A DNA stretch of 64,000 nt, taken from NCBI RefSeq assembly GCF_032399705.1, contig NZ_CP135922.1, forward strand, positions 3,410,001 to 3,474,000. Reading direction: 5' to 3'. This document shows, in pieces, positions 33,492 through 42,725 of this stretch. Each line of letters begins with the position of its first letter. Position 1 is the stretch's first letter. The translations under genes and the position numbers were made by a program. This stretch comes from Paenibacillus sp. BIC5C1. Its GTDB lineage: Bacteria > Bacillota > Bacilli > Paenibacillales > Paenibacillaceae. A model generated the notes under the pieces. The model was not told the DNA's origin, did not search any database, and was given only the letters and a program-made list of their open reading frames with translations.

Positions 33492-34772
33492 TTAGGCTTC
33501 TTTTCCATCTGTGATGGTCTTTTCGGCCGTTGCATAAACCAATCGGTTGCGAACCAGAGAGGGCAGAAATTTCAGATAGAAAAAGCTGACGGCTAGCGTG
33601 CAGAATGCCAGCATGTAATGCAGCCAGGTGACCGACAACCAGACTGGAAAGGCGAGAGCAATACCTCCCAAAGCCAGTGAGTGCCCTAGCATCATAATCG
33701 GTTCGATCAATGAATTAACTCGGCCCATATTCTGAGGGGGAACAAGTTCCGGCATCCAACTACCCAGCGCAATGTTAATAGGAGCTATGGCGATTCCCGC
33801 CAACAGGATGAGAAAAAGATAGATTTCAATCCGCATGGTTGTTCCAAGTCCTCCGATAAGCAGGCTGGAAATGAAAAGTCCCGATATCAGAATCGGAGTT
33901 CTTGTGAAGCGCTTGATGAAGTGAGGAGCGATAATGCTGCCAATCAGAAATCCGATCCCCAGAAAGACAGTAATGAGCGAAGAATGAACAACGTAATTGT
34001 CGGGACTTAACTTGTATTTCATGGCGAAGATAGGGAGTACAGAGAAGACACCGTTTACAATACCGAAAAACAGAAATCCACTAATCAGTACGAGAAGCAA
34101 TCGATTCCCGGCAATATACCGAAGACCATGCCAGAAATCCTTAAATAGAAGTGATAGCCGCAGTTCCCGAATAGCGGTTCTTCCATTGGGAGTTCGGGCA
34201 CGTTCGGGAAAATCTCCCCAAGCTAAAAGAAGACCAGAGATCAGGAAACTAACACCGTCGATGATAAAGGCGCCTTTAATGCCGATATAATGATAGGCCG
34301 CTGCGCCCAAGCTCATGCCAAAGAGCATAAACATCCCCATGATCATCTGATTGAGGCCGGAGGCCTGAACATATTGTTCCTGATCAATGCTGCCTTGCAG
34401 CAATCCCATTTCTGCGGGACCAAAAAATTTGGATATCGAACTGCGTAAAAAGAGCATCAAAAAGCAGAAGAACAGCATGTCATAATGAACAAATAACAGC
34501 AGTAGCAGAGTAAGCCCTGCCCTGATCCAGTCGCTGTAGGCAGCGATATGCTTGCGGTCGAATCGGTCAGCAATGACACCAACGATCCAGAATACAGCCA
34601 AGGGGGGCAGCGAGTACATTAGCTCCGCCAACGTAGCGAGCGACGGACGCTCACTGTACCGGTCTACCAGATAAAAGGCGAATGCCATATTTCCAATTAC
34701 GGTGCCTAGCTGCGACGCAAAAGCTGCAATGAACAGCTTGCAAAATGTCGGATTACGAAAAAGCGTCTTCAT
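33492..34772 (-). CDS. MFS transporter, EntS-like 12-helix type
   Basis: A 426-residue membrane protein. The opening MKTLFRNPTFCKLFIAAFAS and the motif GVIADRFDRKHIAAYSD place it in the MFS group containing EntS-type and macrolide exporters. ATG 34772 is chosen because GGGGGAG lies five bases upstream; the TTG/ATG six codons earlier would include this site. It starts 17 bases after the TetR stop on the same strand, so the two form an operon under the inverted-repeat operator at 35447. Confidence 0.9.
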   Translation of the reverse strand: MKTLFRNPTFCKLFIAAFASQLGTVIGNMAFAFYLVDRYSERPSLATLAELMYSLPPLAVFWIVGVIADRFDRKHIAAYSDWIRAGLTLLLLLFVHYDMLFFCFLMLFLRSSISKFFGPAEMGLLQGSIDQEQYVQASGLNQMIMGMFMLFGMSLGAAAYHYIGIKGAFIIDGVSFLISGLLLAWGDFPERARTPNGRTAIRELRLSLLFKDFWHGLRYIAGNRLLLVLISGFLFFGIVNGVFSVLPIFAMKYKLSPDNYVVHSSLITVFLGIGFLIGSIIAPHFIKRFTRTPILISGLFISSLLIGGLGTTMRIEIYLFLILLAGIAIAPINIALGSWMPELVPPQNMGRVNSLIEPIMMLGHSLALGGIALAFPVWLSVTWLHYMLAFCTLAVSFFYLKFLPSLVRNRLVYATAEKTITDGKEA

Positions 34773-34789
34773 TCTTTCTCCCCCTAACA

Positions 34790-35422
34790 CTACATCTCTT
34801 TCATCGATACTGGATGGAGCAGATTTTTCAAATAAAGCATCAGGGCATCATATTGCATTCGAGTGTTCGCTTTTTGGGGACCAATTGTGATGTAGTGGGT
34901 CATAATGCCCTCCTGAAAGGAAGCAGCAAGTCTCGAGATATCCATAACATCCATGGCAGGTGAGAATTCTTCACGTTCCACACCGATCCGAAGCAGCTCC
35001 GCAAATTGTGCGATTCCTTTTTCATATCGTTCAAGAAGCAGCTCGCGGCGTGGCATATCCCGCCATCCGACCAGAAAGTACTCATAGAACGCAGGCATCA
35101 ATCCTCCGTGGGGAGAGCGATAAAGCTCCTGCCACTGCTGGGAATAAAGTGTAGTCACCGTTTCCCATATGGAGGAAGAGGACTCCATTAGCTGATTGAT
35201 ATACTGTTCATAATCTGCGTCTTGATAATCCAGTAATGCCTCGAAAATATCCTCTTTGGTCTGATAATACAAGTAAATCCAGCCACGGCTCATTCCGGTT
35301 TCCTGAATGATATCCTTTAACGTTGCAGCGCCATAACCCTTTTCGGTAAACACCCGTTTGGCTGCTTCAAGGATTTGCAGATTTCTCCGTTCTTTTTGAC
35401 TATCTGTTAATCTGGGTGACAT
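34790..35422 (-). CDS. TetR-family transcriptional repressor
   Basis: A 210-residue regulator with the TetR helix-turn-helix (ILEAAKRVFTEKGYGAATLKDIIQETGMSRGWIYLYYQTKEDIF) and a helical ligand-binding C-terminal domain. ATG 35422 is preferred (AAAGGAAGTGG upstream); a TTG at 35449 would start inside the operator. A perfect 21-bp inverted repeat straddles its promoter, so it should repress itself and the downstream MFS pump until a ligand binds. Confidence 0.92.
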   Translation of the reverse strand: MSPRLTDSQKERRNLQILEAAKRVFTEKGYGAATLKDIIQETGMSRGWIYLYYQTKEDIFEALLDYQDADYEQYINQLMESSSSIWETVTTLYSQQWQELYRSPHGGLMPAFYEYFLVGWRDMPRRELLLERYEKGIAQFAELLRIGVEREEFSPAMDVMDISRLAASFQEGIMTHYITIGPQKANTRMQYDALMLYLKNLLHPVSMKEM

Positions 35423-35446
35423 TTCACCACTTCCTTTCCGTTTTGA

Positions 35447-35499
35447 CAAAATGAACCTCGTGTCATTTTAATAATAATGACACGAGGTTCATTTTGCAA
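35447..35499 (-). promoter_or_regulatory. TetR promoter-operator: perfect 21-bp inverted repeat
   Basis: Bases 35447-35467 and 35476-35496 are perfect inverted copies (core ATGAACCTCGTGTCATT) around an 8-base TTAATAAT spacer. On the minus strand TTGCAA (35494-35499) and TATTAT (35471-35476) are separated by exactly 17 bases, so one arm fills the -35/-10 spacer and the other covers the start of transcription. Confidence 0.9.
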
Positions 35500-35553
35500 C
35501 AAAAAAATAATCAACGCAAGAAAAATTCTTCAAGTGCGCTGATCATGTTAATA

Positions 35554-36414
35554 TCATTCATCCAAATTGAAATTCTTTAAAGAATATGTAGTCATTTGCA
35601 TGTTTTTGGCGTAGTCAATTTGAAATATACAGGAATATATCACGTTTAATACGTAATCAAAAGCAATTTGCGATGAAAAAGTACCGATCTTTGCGTGTTT
35701 TGTTTCATCATTCGGAACTTGGATACAGATCCTACTGAATTTGGCCAACTCACTTTGATGATTTGCGGTAATCGTGATAAATGGTATTTTTTCATGCGAG
35801 AAATGTTGGGCTGCCTTTAGGAAAATGGGCGATTTTTCATGATAGGTCAAAAAAATGGCGCAATCCTGTGGGGTAAGATTTATGGTGTGGTAGGCCCATT
35901 CAGATAGCTCTGTTGTAATCACGACGTATTTATTGATTTTAATCAACTTATTCTGAAAGCTCTTCGCGCGGATTTGGGAATCCCCCAACGCATAGATGAA
36001 GATTCGTTTCGCCTGATCCAGCAAATGGGCTGCTTCTGTTAGAGAGGCTTCATCCATAAAAGCAAAGTTTTTCTCAATCGTTTCTTTCATTAGTTCAGCT
36101 ATATCTTTTGCCACCTGGAGTGAAGATTCACCAATTGCGAAGGGATAATTGGGATCAACATTGGAGATGTTCTGAGCATTCTGCTGAAACTCTCGAGCAA
36201 GCTTTATACTGAACTCCTTAAACCCTGAAAGTCCAAGCTTATGAGTCAAGCGGTTGATAGCAGAATGTGACGTGTATGTGGCTTTGGCAAGCTCCTGAAT
36301 ATTCAAGTGAAGCATTAACTCCTTATGAGTCAGAATATAAGAAGCGATGCTTTTTTCATTTGGTGTAAAGTTGTTCATGTCTGTTAATTGGGTCAATATT
36401 TTCAACAGGTTCAC
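35554..36414 (-). CDS. RpiR/MurR-family regulator with SIS domain
   Basis: A 286-residue regulator starting at GTG. An N-terminal helix-turn-helix (ELAKATYTSHSAINRLTHKLGLSGFKEFSIKLA) is followed by a SIS sugar-phosphate-binding domain (ALGDSQIRAKSFQNKL ... DCAIFLTYHEKS ... PFITITANHQSELAKFS; residues 125-260). Such proteins respond to phosphorylated sugars. It is divergent from two Gfo/Idh/MocA dehydrogenases and probably controls them. The ribosome binding site is weak. Confidence 0.92.
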   Translation of the reverse strand: MNLLKILTQLTDMNNFTPNEKSIASYILTHKELMLHLNIQELAKATYTSHSAINRLTHKLGLSGFKEFSIKLAREFQQNAQNISNVDPNYPFAIGESSLQVAKDIAELMKETIEKNFAFMDEASLTEAAHLLDQAKRIFIYALGDSQIRAKSFQNKLIKINKYVVITTELSEWAYHTINLTPQDCAIFLTYHEKSPIFLKAAQHFSHEKIPFITITANHQSELAKFSRICIQVPNDETKHAKIGTFSSQIAFDYVLNVIYSCIFQIDYAKNMQMTTYSLKNFNLDE

Positions 36415-36525
36415 CCCGGATTCATTGAAATAACGTTGATGTAGAGCATCCAGTAAACATTTTGTTTAAAAAGAGGGCATTAGAATACATAATATTGGTC
36501 AAATGTACCGTAATTTCTCCAAAGC

Positions 36526-36537
36526 TCCTCCGGAGGA
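36526..36537. promoter_or_regulatory. Palindrome TCCTCCGGAGGA between RpiR and dehydrogenase genes
   Basis: A perfect 12-bp palindrome 47 bases before the dehydrogenase start. It may be an operator, but it also contains a Shine-Dalgarno-like GGAGGA, and no second copy is seen. Confidence 0.35.
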
Positions 36538-36584
36538 TTTTCTTCTTCTATAATAAATGAAAAAGAGCCTAAGGGGGAATTCAT

Positions 36585-37604
36585 ATGTTAACTATCGGTT
36601 ACATTGGCAATGGCAAAAGTACAAATCGTTATCATCTTCCTTTTTCATTGAATCGAGATCATTTGAAAGTAAAAACGATATATGCTCGGCATCCTGAAAA
36701 AACAGAATGGGAGAAAGCTCCTGGCGTTCTCTACACAGATGATCTCGCAGCTTTAATGAATGACGATGACATTCAGTTGGTCGTGGTCTGTACACATACC
36801 GAATCCCATTATGAGTATGCAAAAATGGCGCTAGATCACGGAAAACATGTACTTGTTGAAAAACCTTTTATGCTGAGCAAAAAAGAAGCCGAATCCATTT
36901 TCCAGTACGCCAAAGAAAAAAATCTCTTGATTCAATGTTATCAGAACCGACGATATGATTCGGATTTTCTGACAACCAAGAAAGTGATTGAATCAGGAAA
37001 GCTTGGCGATTTGCTGGAAGTGGAGATGCATTACGATTATTATCGACCGGAGATCCCGAATGCTACCACCCATTTTTCCAAATACAAAAGTTATTTATAC
37101 GGGCACGGTGTTCACACCATTGATCAGGTATTATCCTATTTCGGGCAACCGGACAAGATACATTACGATGTTCGTCAATTGCTGGGTCCTGGCAGAATGA
37201 ATGATTATTTCGATCTGGACTTTTATTACGCTTCACTCAAAGTATCAGTCAAATCCAGCTTTTTCCGTTTGAAGCCCCGCCCGAGTTTTGTAGTATACGG
37301 CAAAAAGGGGGTATTCGTAAAACAAACAGAGGATCGTCAAGAGGAACATCTAAAGTTATTTTACCTTCCCAAAGGACATGCCGATTTTGGCAAGGATTTG
37401 CCTCAGCATTATGGAGTACTAACGTATCTGGATGACGCAGGAATGTACCATGAAGAAAAAGTGATTTCTGAACAAGGAGATTATGCAAGAGTCTACGACG
37501 ATATCTATGAAGCCATCAACCATGGCAAAGAAAAAGTGATTCAAGACAAAGAAACGATCGCAGTTATGGGAATATTGGAAAAAGGTATGGAGGAGTGTAA
37601 CTAA
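36585..37604 (+). CDS. Gfo/Idh/MocA-family oxidoreductase (first of a pair)
   Basis: A 339-residue NAD(P)-dependent enzyme with the N-terminal Rossmann start TIGYIGNGKSTNRYHLPF, the EKPFMLSKKEAE motif (catalytic-region Lys in VEKPF), and a C-terminal alpha/beta substrate domain (LYGHGVHTIDQVLSYFG with the expected His). The family oxidises or reduces sugars, inositols and derivatives. It is one base before a second member, so the pair probably works on related intermediates. AGGGGG upstream supports the start. Confidence 0.9.
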   Translation: MLTIGYIGNGKSTNRYHLPFSLNRDHLKVKTIYARHPEKTEWEKAPGVLYTDDLAALMNDDDIQLVVVCTHTESHYEYAKMALDHGKHVLVEKPFMLSKKEAESIFQYAKEKNLLIQCYQNRRYDSDFLTTKKVIESGKLGDLLEVEMHYDYYRPEIPNATTHFSKYKSYLYGHGVHTIDQVLSYFGQPDKIHYDVRQLLGPGRMNDYFDLDFYYASLKVSVKSSFFRLKPRPSFVVYGKKGVFVKQTEDRQEEHLKLFYLPKGHADFGKDLPQHYGVLTYLDDAGMYHEEKVISEQGDYARVYDDIYEAINHGKEKVIQDKETIAVMGILEKGMEECN

Positions 37605-37605
37605 A

Positions 37606-38592
37606 ATGAGACTGGGAATTGTCGGAGCCGGAATGATTGTAAGGGATCTATTAAGCTTTATTCATGAAATTTCTGCGATTACGTTGGAGGCCATCTGTTC
37701 CAGACCTGGTCATCAGGATAAGTTATTGTCTCTGCAAGAGCAGTATGGTATCGCACAAATATATTCGGAGTACAGCGATATGATTGCAAATGATGAAGTG
37801 GATACAATCTATATCGGACTTCCAAATCATCTTCATTATGCATATGCCAAAGAAGCGTTAATGGGCGGCAAACATGTTATCTGTGAGAAACCGTTTACTT
37901 CCAACCTGCAAGAATTTGTTGAACTTAAAGAGATTGCACAGCAAAAACAGCTGGTGTTGGTCGAAGCCATCACAAACCAATATTTGAAGAACTATTTGTC
38001 CATGAAGGAGAATCTGCCCAAACTGGGTGACATCAAAATCGTGGAGTGTAACTATTCCCAATATTCATCCCGCTATGCGGCTTTTCAGGCTGGAGAAGTC
38101 CTGCCGGCATTTAATCCGGAAATGTCTGGTGGAGCCTTGATGGATATTAATTTGTATAATATTCACCTAGTTGTAGGGCTTTTCGGGAGCCCGAAGAAGG
38201 TGGAGTACTGGGCCAACATGGAACGCGGGATTGACACTTCAGGCATGTTGCTTTTGGACTACGGTGAGTTCAAATGTGTTTGCATAGGTTCCAAAGACAG
38301 CACCGCTCCCAATGCAACGAACATCCAGGGGAATAAAGGGTATATTCATATGACAAGCTCCGCGAATCAATGTGAATCATTCGATCTTGCGCTTCATAAA
38401 GAAACGCCGATTCGGATAGATAACAAGGATCATCGTCATCGCATGTATGACGAGTTTGTTGAATTCGAGCGTATGATCTGCGAACAAGATTTGGAGAAAG
38501 TTACAGCTATGCTTGAGCATAGCGAGAAGGTGATGGAGGTTATTGAACAAGCCAAACAATCCGCAAATCTTGTATTTGGACCTGATCGATAA
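37606..38592 (+). CDS. Gfo/Idh/MocA-family oxidoreductase (second of a pair)
   Basis: A 328-residue relative of the preceding protein: RLGIVGAGMIVRDLL at the N-terminus, GLPNHLHYAYAKEALMGGKHVICEKPFTSN with the conserved EKP, and a C-terminal domain with GGALMDINLYNIHLVVGLFG. It is clearly diverged from its neighbour, so this is a functional pair rather than a recent duplication. GGAGG 12 bases upstream serves as its ribosome binding site inside the end of the first gene. Confidence 0.92.
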   Translation: MRLGIVGAGMIVRDLLSFIHEISAITLEAICSRPGHQDKLLSLQEQYGIAQIYSEYSDMIANDEVDTIYIGLPNHLHYAYAKEALMGGKHVICEKPFTSNLQEFVELKEIAQQKQLVLVEAITNQYLKNYLSMKENLPKLGDIKIVECNYSQYSSRYAAFQAGEVLPAFNPEMSGGALMDINLYNIHLVVGLFGSPKKVEYWANMERGIDTSGMLLLDYGEFKCVCIGSKDSTAPNATNIQGNKGYIHMTSSANQCESFDLALHKETPIRIDNKDHRHRMYDEFVEFERMICEQDLEKVTAMLEHSEKVMEVIEQAKQSANLVFGPDR

Positions 38593-38721
38593 TATATTCT
38601 GAAATTCCAGTATGTTTGTATCTTTTTGTGCATTTCCCAAGATGACTGTGTTAAAATGCGATGAATGATATAAAAATCCTTAATGCCAGTGACCAAAAAC
38701 AGTCTTCTTGGGGAGTATTTA

Positions 38722-39723
38722 ATGATAACGATTAAAGATGTAGCAAAGTTAGCGGGTGTTGCGAGTTCAACCGTATCCTATGTACTTAACGGCAAAAAAC
38801 ATGTAAGTGAGCACACAAGACAGAAAGTGCTTGCAGCAGCAAGTGAGCTCAATTACATCAAGCATGGAGCCGCATCCGAATTAAAGCGAAAAAACACACA
38901 AACGATCGGTGTTATTGTTCATGACATGTCCGTTCCCTATTTTTCCGACTTGGTGAGTGGAATTGAATCCAGTGCCATAAGTCAGGGATACGACCTGATC
39001 GTATGCAGTTCTTTAGGCGGAGAGCGATCAACAGCAGCACGCTTTATCAGAGAGAGAAGGCTGGACGGCGTGATTGTAATCGCTGAAAATATTGAAGATG
39101 AGTTGTTGTTGCACGCTGCTGAAACGGGATTTCCTATTGTTGTGATGGATCGGGAACTCCATAATAAGCATATTGTAAATGTTCTGATGGATGATGAGCA
39201 GGGTGGTTATATGGCAACCCGTTTCCTTCTGGATAAAGGGCACCGCGCAATAGCCTATATTAGTGGACCTTTAGGTTCGGATTGTAATCAGATGCGATAT
39301 CAGGGTTATCTGAGGGCCATGCATGAAGCTGGGGTGGAAGAGAATGAGAATTGGAGACTTGGCGGTCAATTTCTGAAAACAGGCGGCTACAACGCAGCCA
39401 AATTGCTAATGGAGGGAGAGCTTCCAACGGCAGTCTTTTTTGCGAATGATGAAATGGCCATCGGTGGCTTAGAGGCTTTTAAAGAACACAAGGTCTCCAT
39501 ACCCGAAGATCTATCCATTATTGGATTTGATAATATACATGTATCCGAATACTTAAACCCACCTCTTACGACTTTTCGACAACCCAAAACAGACGCAGGT
39601 TCTTTTGCTGGACATGTGCTCATTCAAATGTTAAAAGGAGAAGCTGTAGAATCTACTTATAAGATCAATATACAGTGTGTCGAACGTGAATCCGTTTCAG
39701 AGTTATCCCTTTCTAAACGTTAA
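38722..39723 (+). CDS. LacI/GalR-family transcriptional regulator
   Basis: A 333-residue regulator: LacI helix-turn-helix and hinge (TIKDVAKLAGVASSTVSYVLNGK, then VLAAASELNY) and a periplasmic-binding-like sugar domain (IGVIVHDMSVPYFSDLVSGIE ... AVFFANDEMAIGGLEAF ... LSIIGFDNIHVSEYLNPPLTT). The start is ATG 38722, preceded by TGGGGAG; an upstream ATG adds a 13-residue leader before the DNA-binding helix. With the RpiR gene, the two dehydrogenases are flanked by two sugar-responsive regulators. Confidence 0.93.
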   Translation: MITIKDVAKLAGVASSTVSYVLNGKKHVSEHTRQKVLAAASELNYIKHGAASELKRKNTQTIGVIVHDMSVPYFSDLVSGIESSAISQGYDLIVCSSLGGERSTAARFIRERRLDGVIVIAENIEDELLLHAAETGFPIVVMDRELHNKHIVNVLMDDEQGGYMATRFLLDKGHRAIAYISGPLGSDCNQMRYQGYLRAMHEAGVEENENWRLGGQFLKTGGYNAAKLLMEGELPTAVFFANDEMAIGGLEAFKEHKVSIPEDLSIIGFDNIHVSEYLNPPLTTFRQPKTDAGSFAGHVLIQMLKGEAVESTYKINIQCVERESVSELSLSKR

Positions 39724-39729
39724 GGATGA

Positions 39730-39775
39730 CACGTAGAGGCCCAACCTCAAACAAAGGAGGTTGGGCCTCTACGTG
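39730..39775. terminator. Perfect 19-bp hairpin between convergent genes
   Basis: CACGTAGAGGCCCAACCTC pairs with its perfect complement around an 8-base loop. It fills nearly the whole gap between the LacI gene and the convergent hybrid kinase gene and probably terminates both. Confidence 0.85.
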
Positions 39776-39776
39776 G

Positions 39777-42500
39777 TTAATTCTTATTTGCAAGCAACAT
39801 TCTCATGATCACTAACAACTGTTCCATGTTGATTGGTTTACTCATATACTCTGTAGCTCCGGCATTAATAATCCTCTTGCGATCTTCAATCATAGCCCTT
39901 GCGGTCAAAGCAATAATCGGCAGATTTTGATATTCTTCCATCAGCCTGATCTGTTGAATTGCTTCATAACCATCCATAACCGGCATCATGATATCCATCA
40001 AAACAAGATCTATTGCCGAGGACTGTTCTAGTTCCAGCAACGCTTGTTCACCATCCTTAGCAATGGATACATCCAGGTGGTGTGCTTTCAGTACCTTGCT
40101 TAAGGCAAACAAATTCCGATCATCGTCATCCACAAGCAGCACATGTTTGTTCTTTAATATATCATGTTCTACCAAGGATGCTGATTCTGCAGTGGATAAT
40201 ACCCGTATATTTTCGGAATTTTCCAAGTCATCGGTGGTATGCTCCTTTGTGATGGGCTGCTCATGCTGGGCGAAAGGGTTGTATTGGACAGGTAAATAAA
40301 CGATAAAGGTACTTCCACGTCCAATATCACTTTCTACAACAATATGGCCACCTAATAACAAAGTAAGTTCTTTCGTAATAGAGAGGCCTAAGCCCGTTCC
40401 TCCGTAGTGACGTTCCGTGTCTTTTTCAGCCTGTTGGAAGGCCTCGAAAATGATGGATTGTTTATCTTCTGAAATTCCGATTCCTGTATCTTGAACGGAA
40501 AACGCCAAAAATGGCTCTTCTGTCAATCTTTCCGTTTCCGTTAATTCTTCCTCATTGGCCATTCTAATATCAAGTAGAACAGACCCTTGAGAGGTGAATT
40601 TTAAAGCATTGGATAACAGGTTATTGATGATTTGTTTTAATCTCTGTCCATCCGTGAACATTATATCCGGTACAGTCTCTTCAACACGAACTTGAAGATC
40701 AATTTGTTTTTCTCGGGCAATCTCACCAAAGTATTGCATCACACTTTCCGGAATTTCGGAGACATTGACGGCTTCAGCCTCAATATTCAATTTGCCGGCC
40801 TCCACTTTGGACAGATCCAAAATATCATTGATCAGATTTAACAGATCCTGCCCGGATGAGTGTATGGCCTGAGCATATTCCAATTCATCTGTTGTCAACG
40901 AATTGGAATTGTTCTCTTTAAGAAATTCGGATAATAACAAAATTCCATTCAGTGGTGTACGAAGTTCATGTGACATATTGGCTAGAAATTCCGACTTATA
41001 ACGTGTGCTTCGTTCAAGCATTTCCGAATAGGTAGTCATTTCGGCTTGGGCTCTTTGTGCCTCAATGGTTTTTTCGTCTGCAATGAGCTGTCGTTCCTCC
41101 AATTTGCTATTTAGCAATTGTAATGTTTCGGATTGCATCTGAAGCTCCTCAGATTGCGTCTGTAATTCTTCCGTATACACCTGCAATTCCTCATTCAATC
41201 GTTGGGACTCTGTTAACAAGGAATCAATTCTCATTGTATTTAGTGTGCTGTTGATTGCAGCCCCAAAATCCTCTGTAATCGACTCCACATATGAGATTTG
41301 TATAGGTGTTAACGGTGAGAAAGCAGCAATTTCCGCCACAGCAAGAACTTCACCCAAGAAACAGATGGGAAACAGTAATAGCGAATCGGGAGGAGCGGTA
41401 CCAAGAGAAGAAAAGACCTGGACATAATTTTCGGGTACCTGACGGAATTCCATAAGTTTGGCTTCCTTGGCACACTGACCCACGAGCCCTTCTCCCATCT
41501 GAAAAGAGGTGCGAACATTTAATTGGGCATCACCAGCATAAACAGCAGTTCGAATCATGAGATCCTCTGCTTTCTCCTCTTGACGTACATAGAGTGCTGC
41601 ATAGGGATAATGAAGTTTATCTGCCAAATTGCTTAGGAAAATGTCACTGAGCGATTCAATTTCATGGACTCCCTGATATTTTGACATCATACTATTGGTG
41701 TGTTCCTGCAGTTCAATTCGTTCCTGCTGAGAACGAAGCAATTCATTCGTAACATGTCCCAAATCACTAATCTCATCATTGGATGTGATGGCGATTCGGC
41801 TCATCAGGTTTCTGGATGACGTAAAGCCCGATATACTCTCCGTAATATTCTGTACGGGTTTGGAAATTGCTCGCGACATTAACCAGGCAGCCGATATTGT
41901 CACAAGAGCAATGAGCCCCCATATGAGATAAAGAAGTTCAATTAATAATTGGTTTCGTTCTGCTTGCCTGACTATTAAATGATCTGTGTTTGCAGTCATG
42001 ATTGTACGATACTCATTAATTTGAGAACGGATTTGATTCATTTGATTGATACCGTCATCCGTTTGATACTGTGCGATAACATCACGGTCCCGTCCATCTC
42101 GTTTTAGAGTAATCAAAGGTTCACTTGAAGAAGCGATCCATTGATCAACATTCGTTTTTAGGCTGGCAAGACGATTGGCCTGAGTTGAACCTTCCGTACT
42201 CCACGACATCAGTTCATCATAGTTGTTCTGCAAATCTATACGACCAGCCAGATAAGGTTCCAAATATTTGTCATTACCTGTAATGACATAGCCTCGCTGA
42301 CCTGTTTCCATATCCAGAATATTTTTCTCCATCTGATTGGTCAGATTGGTGATCTCGCGATCCTGATGCGTGATTACGTTTGTTTCCTCCTGAAGCGCGT
42401 TAATTCTGGAATGCATAATAAGTACAAAAATCAGTAAAGCTGTGATCATAAAAACAGTTAATGATAGTATTTTATTTTGAATCGTAAAACGTCTTCTGAT
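39777..42500 (-). CDS. CHASE3-HAMP-GAF hybrid sensor histidine kinase (probable non-canonical ATC start)
   Basis: Order of parts: membrane helix, CHASE3-type extracellular domain (GQRGYVITGNDKYLEPY), second helix (about residues 185-205), HAMP, GAF, a coiled coil rich in Glu-Gln-Leu, HisKA with H511 in SHELRTPLNG, HATPase (NLLSNALKFT, GTGLGLSI), and a C-terminal receiver with D836 in LMDIMMPVMDG. The first ATG (42449) lies within the first membrane helix and has no ribosome binding site. In-frame upstream sequence reads IRRRFTIQNKILSLTVF, the usual basic lead-in, and GGAGG lies nine bases before ATC at 42500. No ATG, GTG or TTG occurs before the stop at 42522-42524. No partner regulator is adjacent. 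Confidence 0.87.
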   Translation of the reverse strand: MRRRFTIQNKILSLTVFMITALLIFVLIMHSRINALQEETNVITHQDREITNLTNQMEKNILDMETGQRGYVITGNDKYLEPYLAGRIDLQNNYDELMSWSTEGSTQANRLASLKTNVDQWIASSSEPLITLKRDGRDRDVIAQYQTDDGINQMNQIRSQINEYRTIMTANTDHLIVRQAERNQLLIELLYLIWGLIALVTISAAWLMSRAISKPVQNITESISGFTSSRNLMSRIAITSNDEISDLGHVTNELLRSQQERIELQEHTNSMMSKYQGVHEIESLSDIFLSNLADKLHYPYAALYVRQEEKAEDLMIRTAVYAGDAQLNVRTSFQMGEGLVGQCAKEAKLMEFRQVPENYVQVFSSLGTAPPDSLLLFPICFLGEVLAVAEIAAFSPLTPIQISYVESITEDFGAAINSTLNTMRIDSLLTESQRLNEELQVYTEELQTQSEELQMQSETLQLLNSKLEERQLIADEKTIEAQRAQAEMTTYSEMLERSTRYKSEFLANMSHELRTPLNGILLLSEFLKENNSNSLTTDELEYAQAIHSSGQDLLNLINDILDLSKVEAGKLNIEAEAVNVSEIPESVMQYFGEIAREKQIDLQVRVEETVPDIMFTDGQRLKQIINNLLSNALKFTSQGSVLLDIRMANEEELTETERLTEEPFLAFSVQDTGIGISEDKQSIIFEAFQQAEKDTERHYGGTGLGLSITKELTLLLGGHIVVESDIGRGSTFIVYLPVQYNPFAQHEQPITKEHTTDDLENSENIRVLSTAESASLVEHDILKNKHVLLVDDDDRNLFALSKVLKAHHLDVSIAKDGEQALLELEQSSAIDLVLMDIMMPVMDGYEAIQQIRLMEEYQNLPIIALTARAMIEDRKRIINAGATEYMSKPINMEQLLVIMRMLLANKN

Positions 42501-42725
42501 GACACATGGCCTCCATTCGGGTTATAAAAAAAATGTAGTACGGACCCGTTCAATTCTACGCGATTTCCCTAGGATAAGATAGGTAAGTATACCGGTTTAT
42601 CAGGATTGATCAATCCTCTGGATGATGTTTGGGCTAAATGGATAAACTTTATGGGCTTTACAACAAAGCACCCATTCACGTTTCCTGTTATTCTATTATC
42701 AAAAGCTGAAAAGGCGGGACTGTTC

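Noticed and set aside
33434..33510. Terminator between the Set-like exporter and the convergent MFS gene
   Set aside because: Only a 7-bp stem with a two-base loop (ATTCACC/GGTGAAT) and a ragged outer stem could be found, without a T-run.
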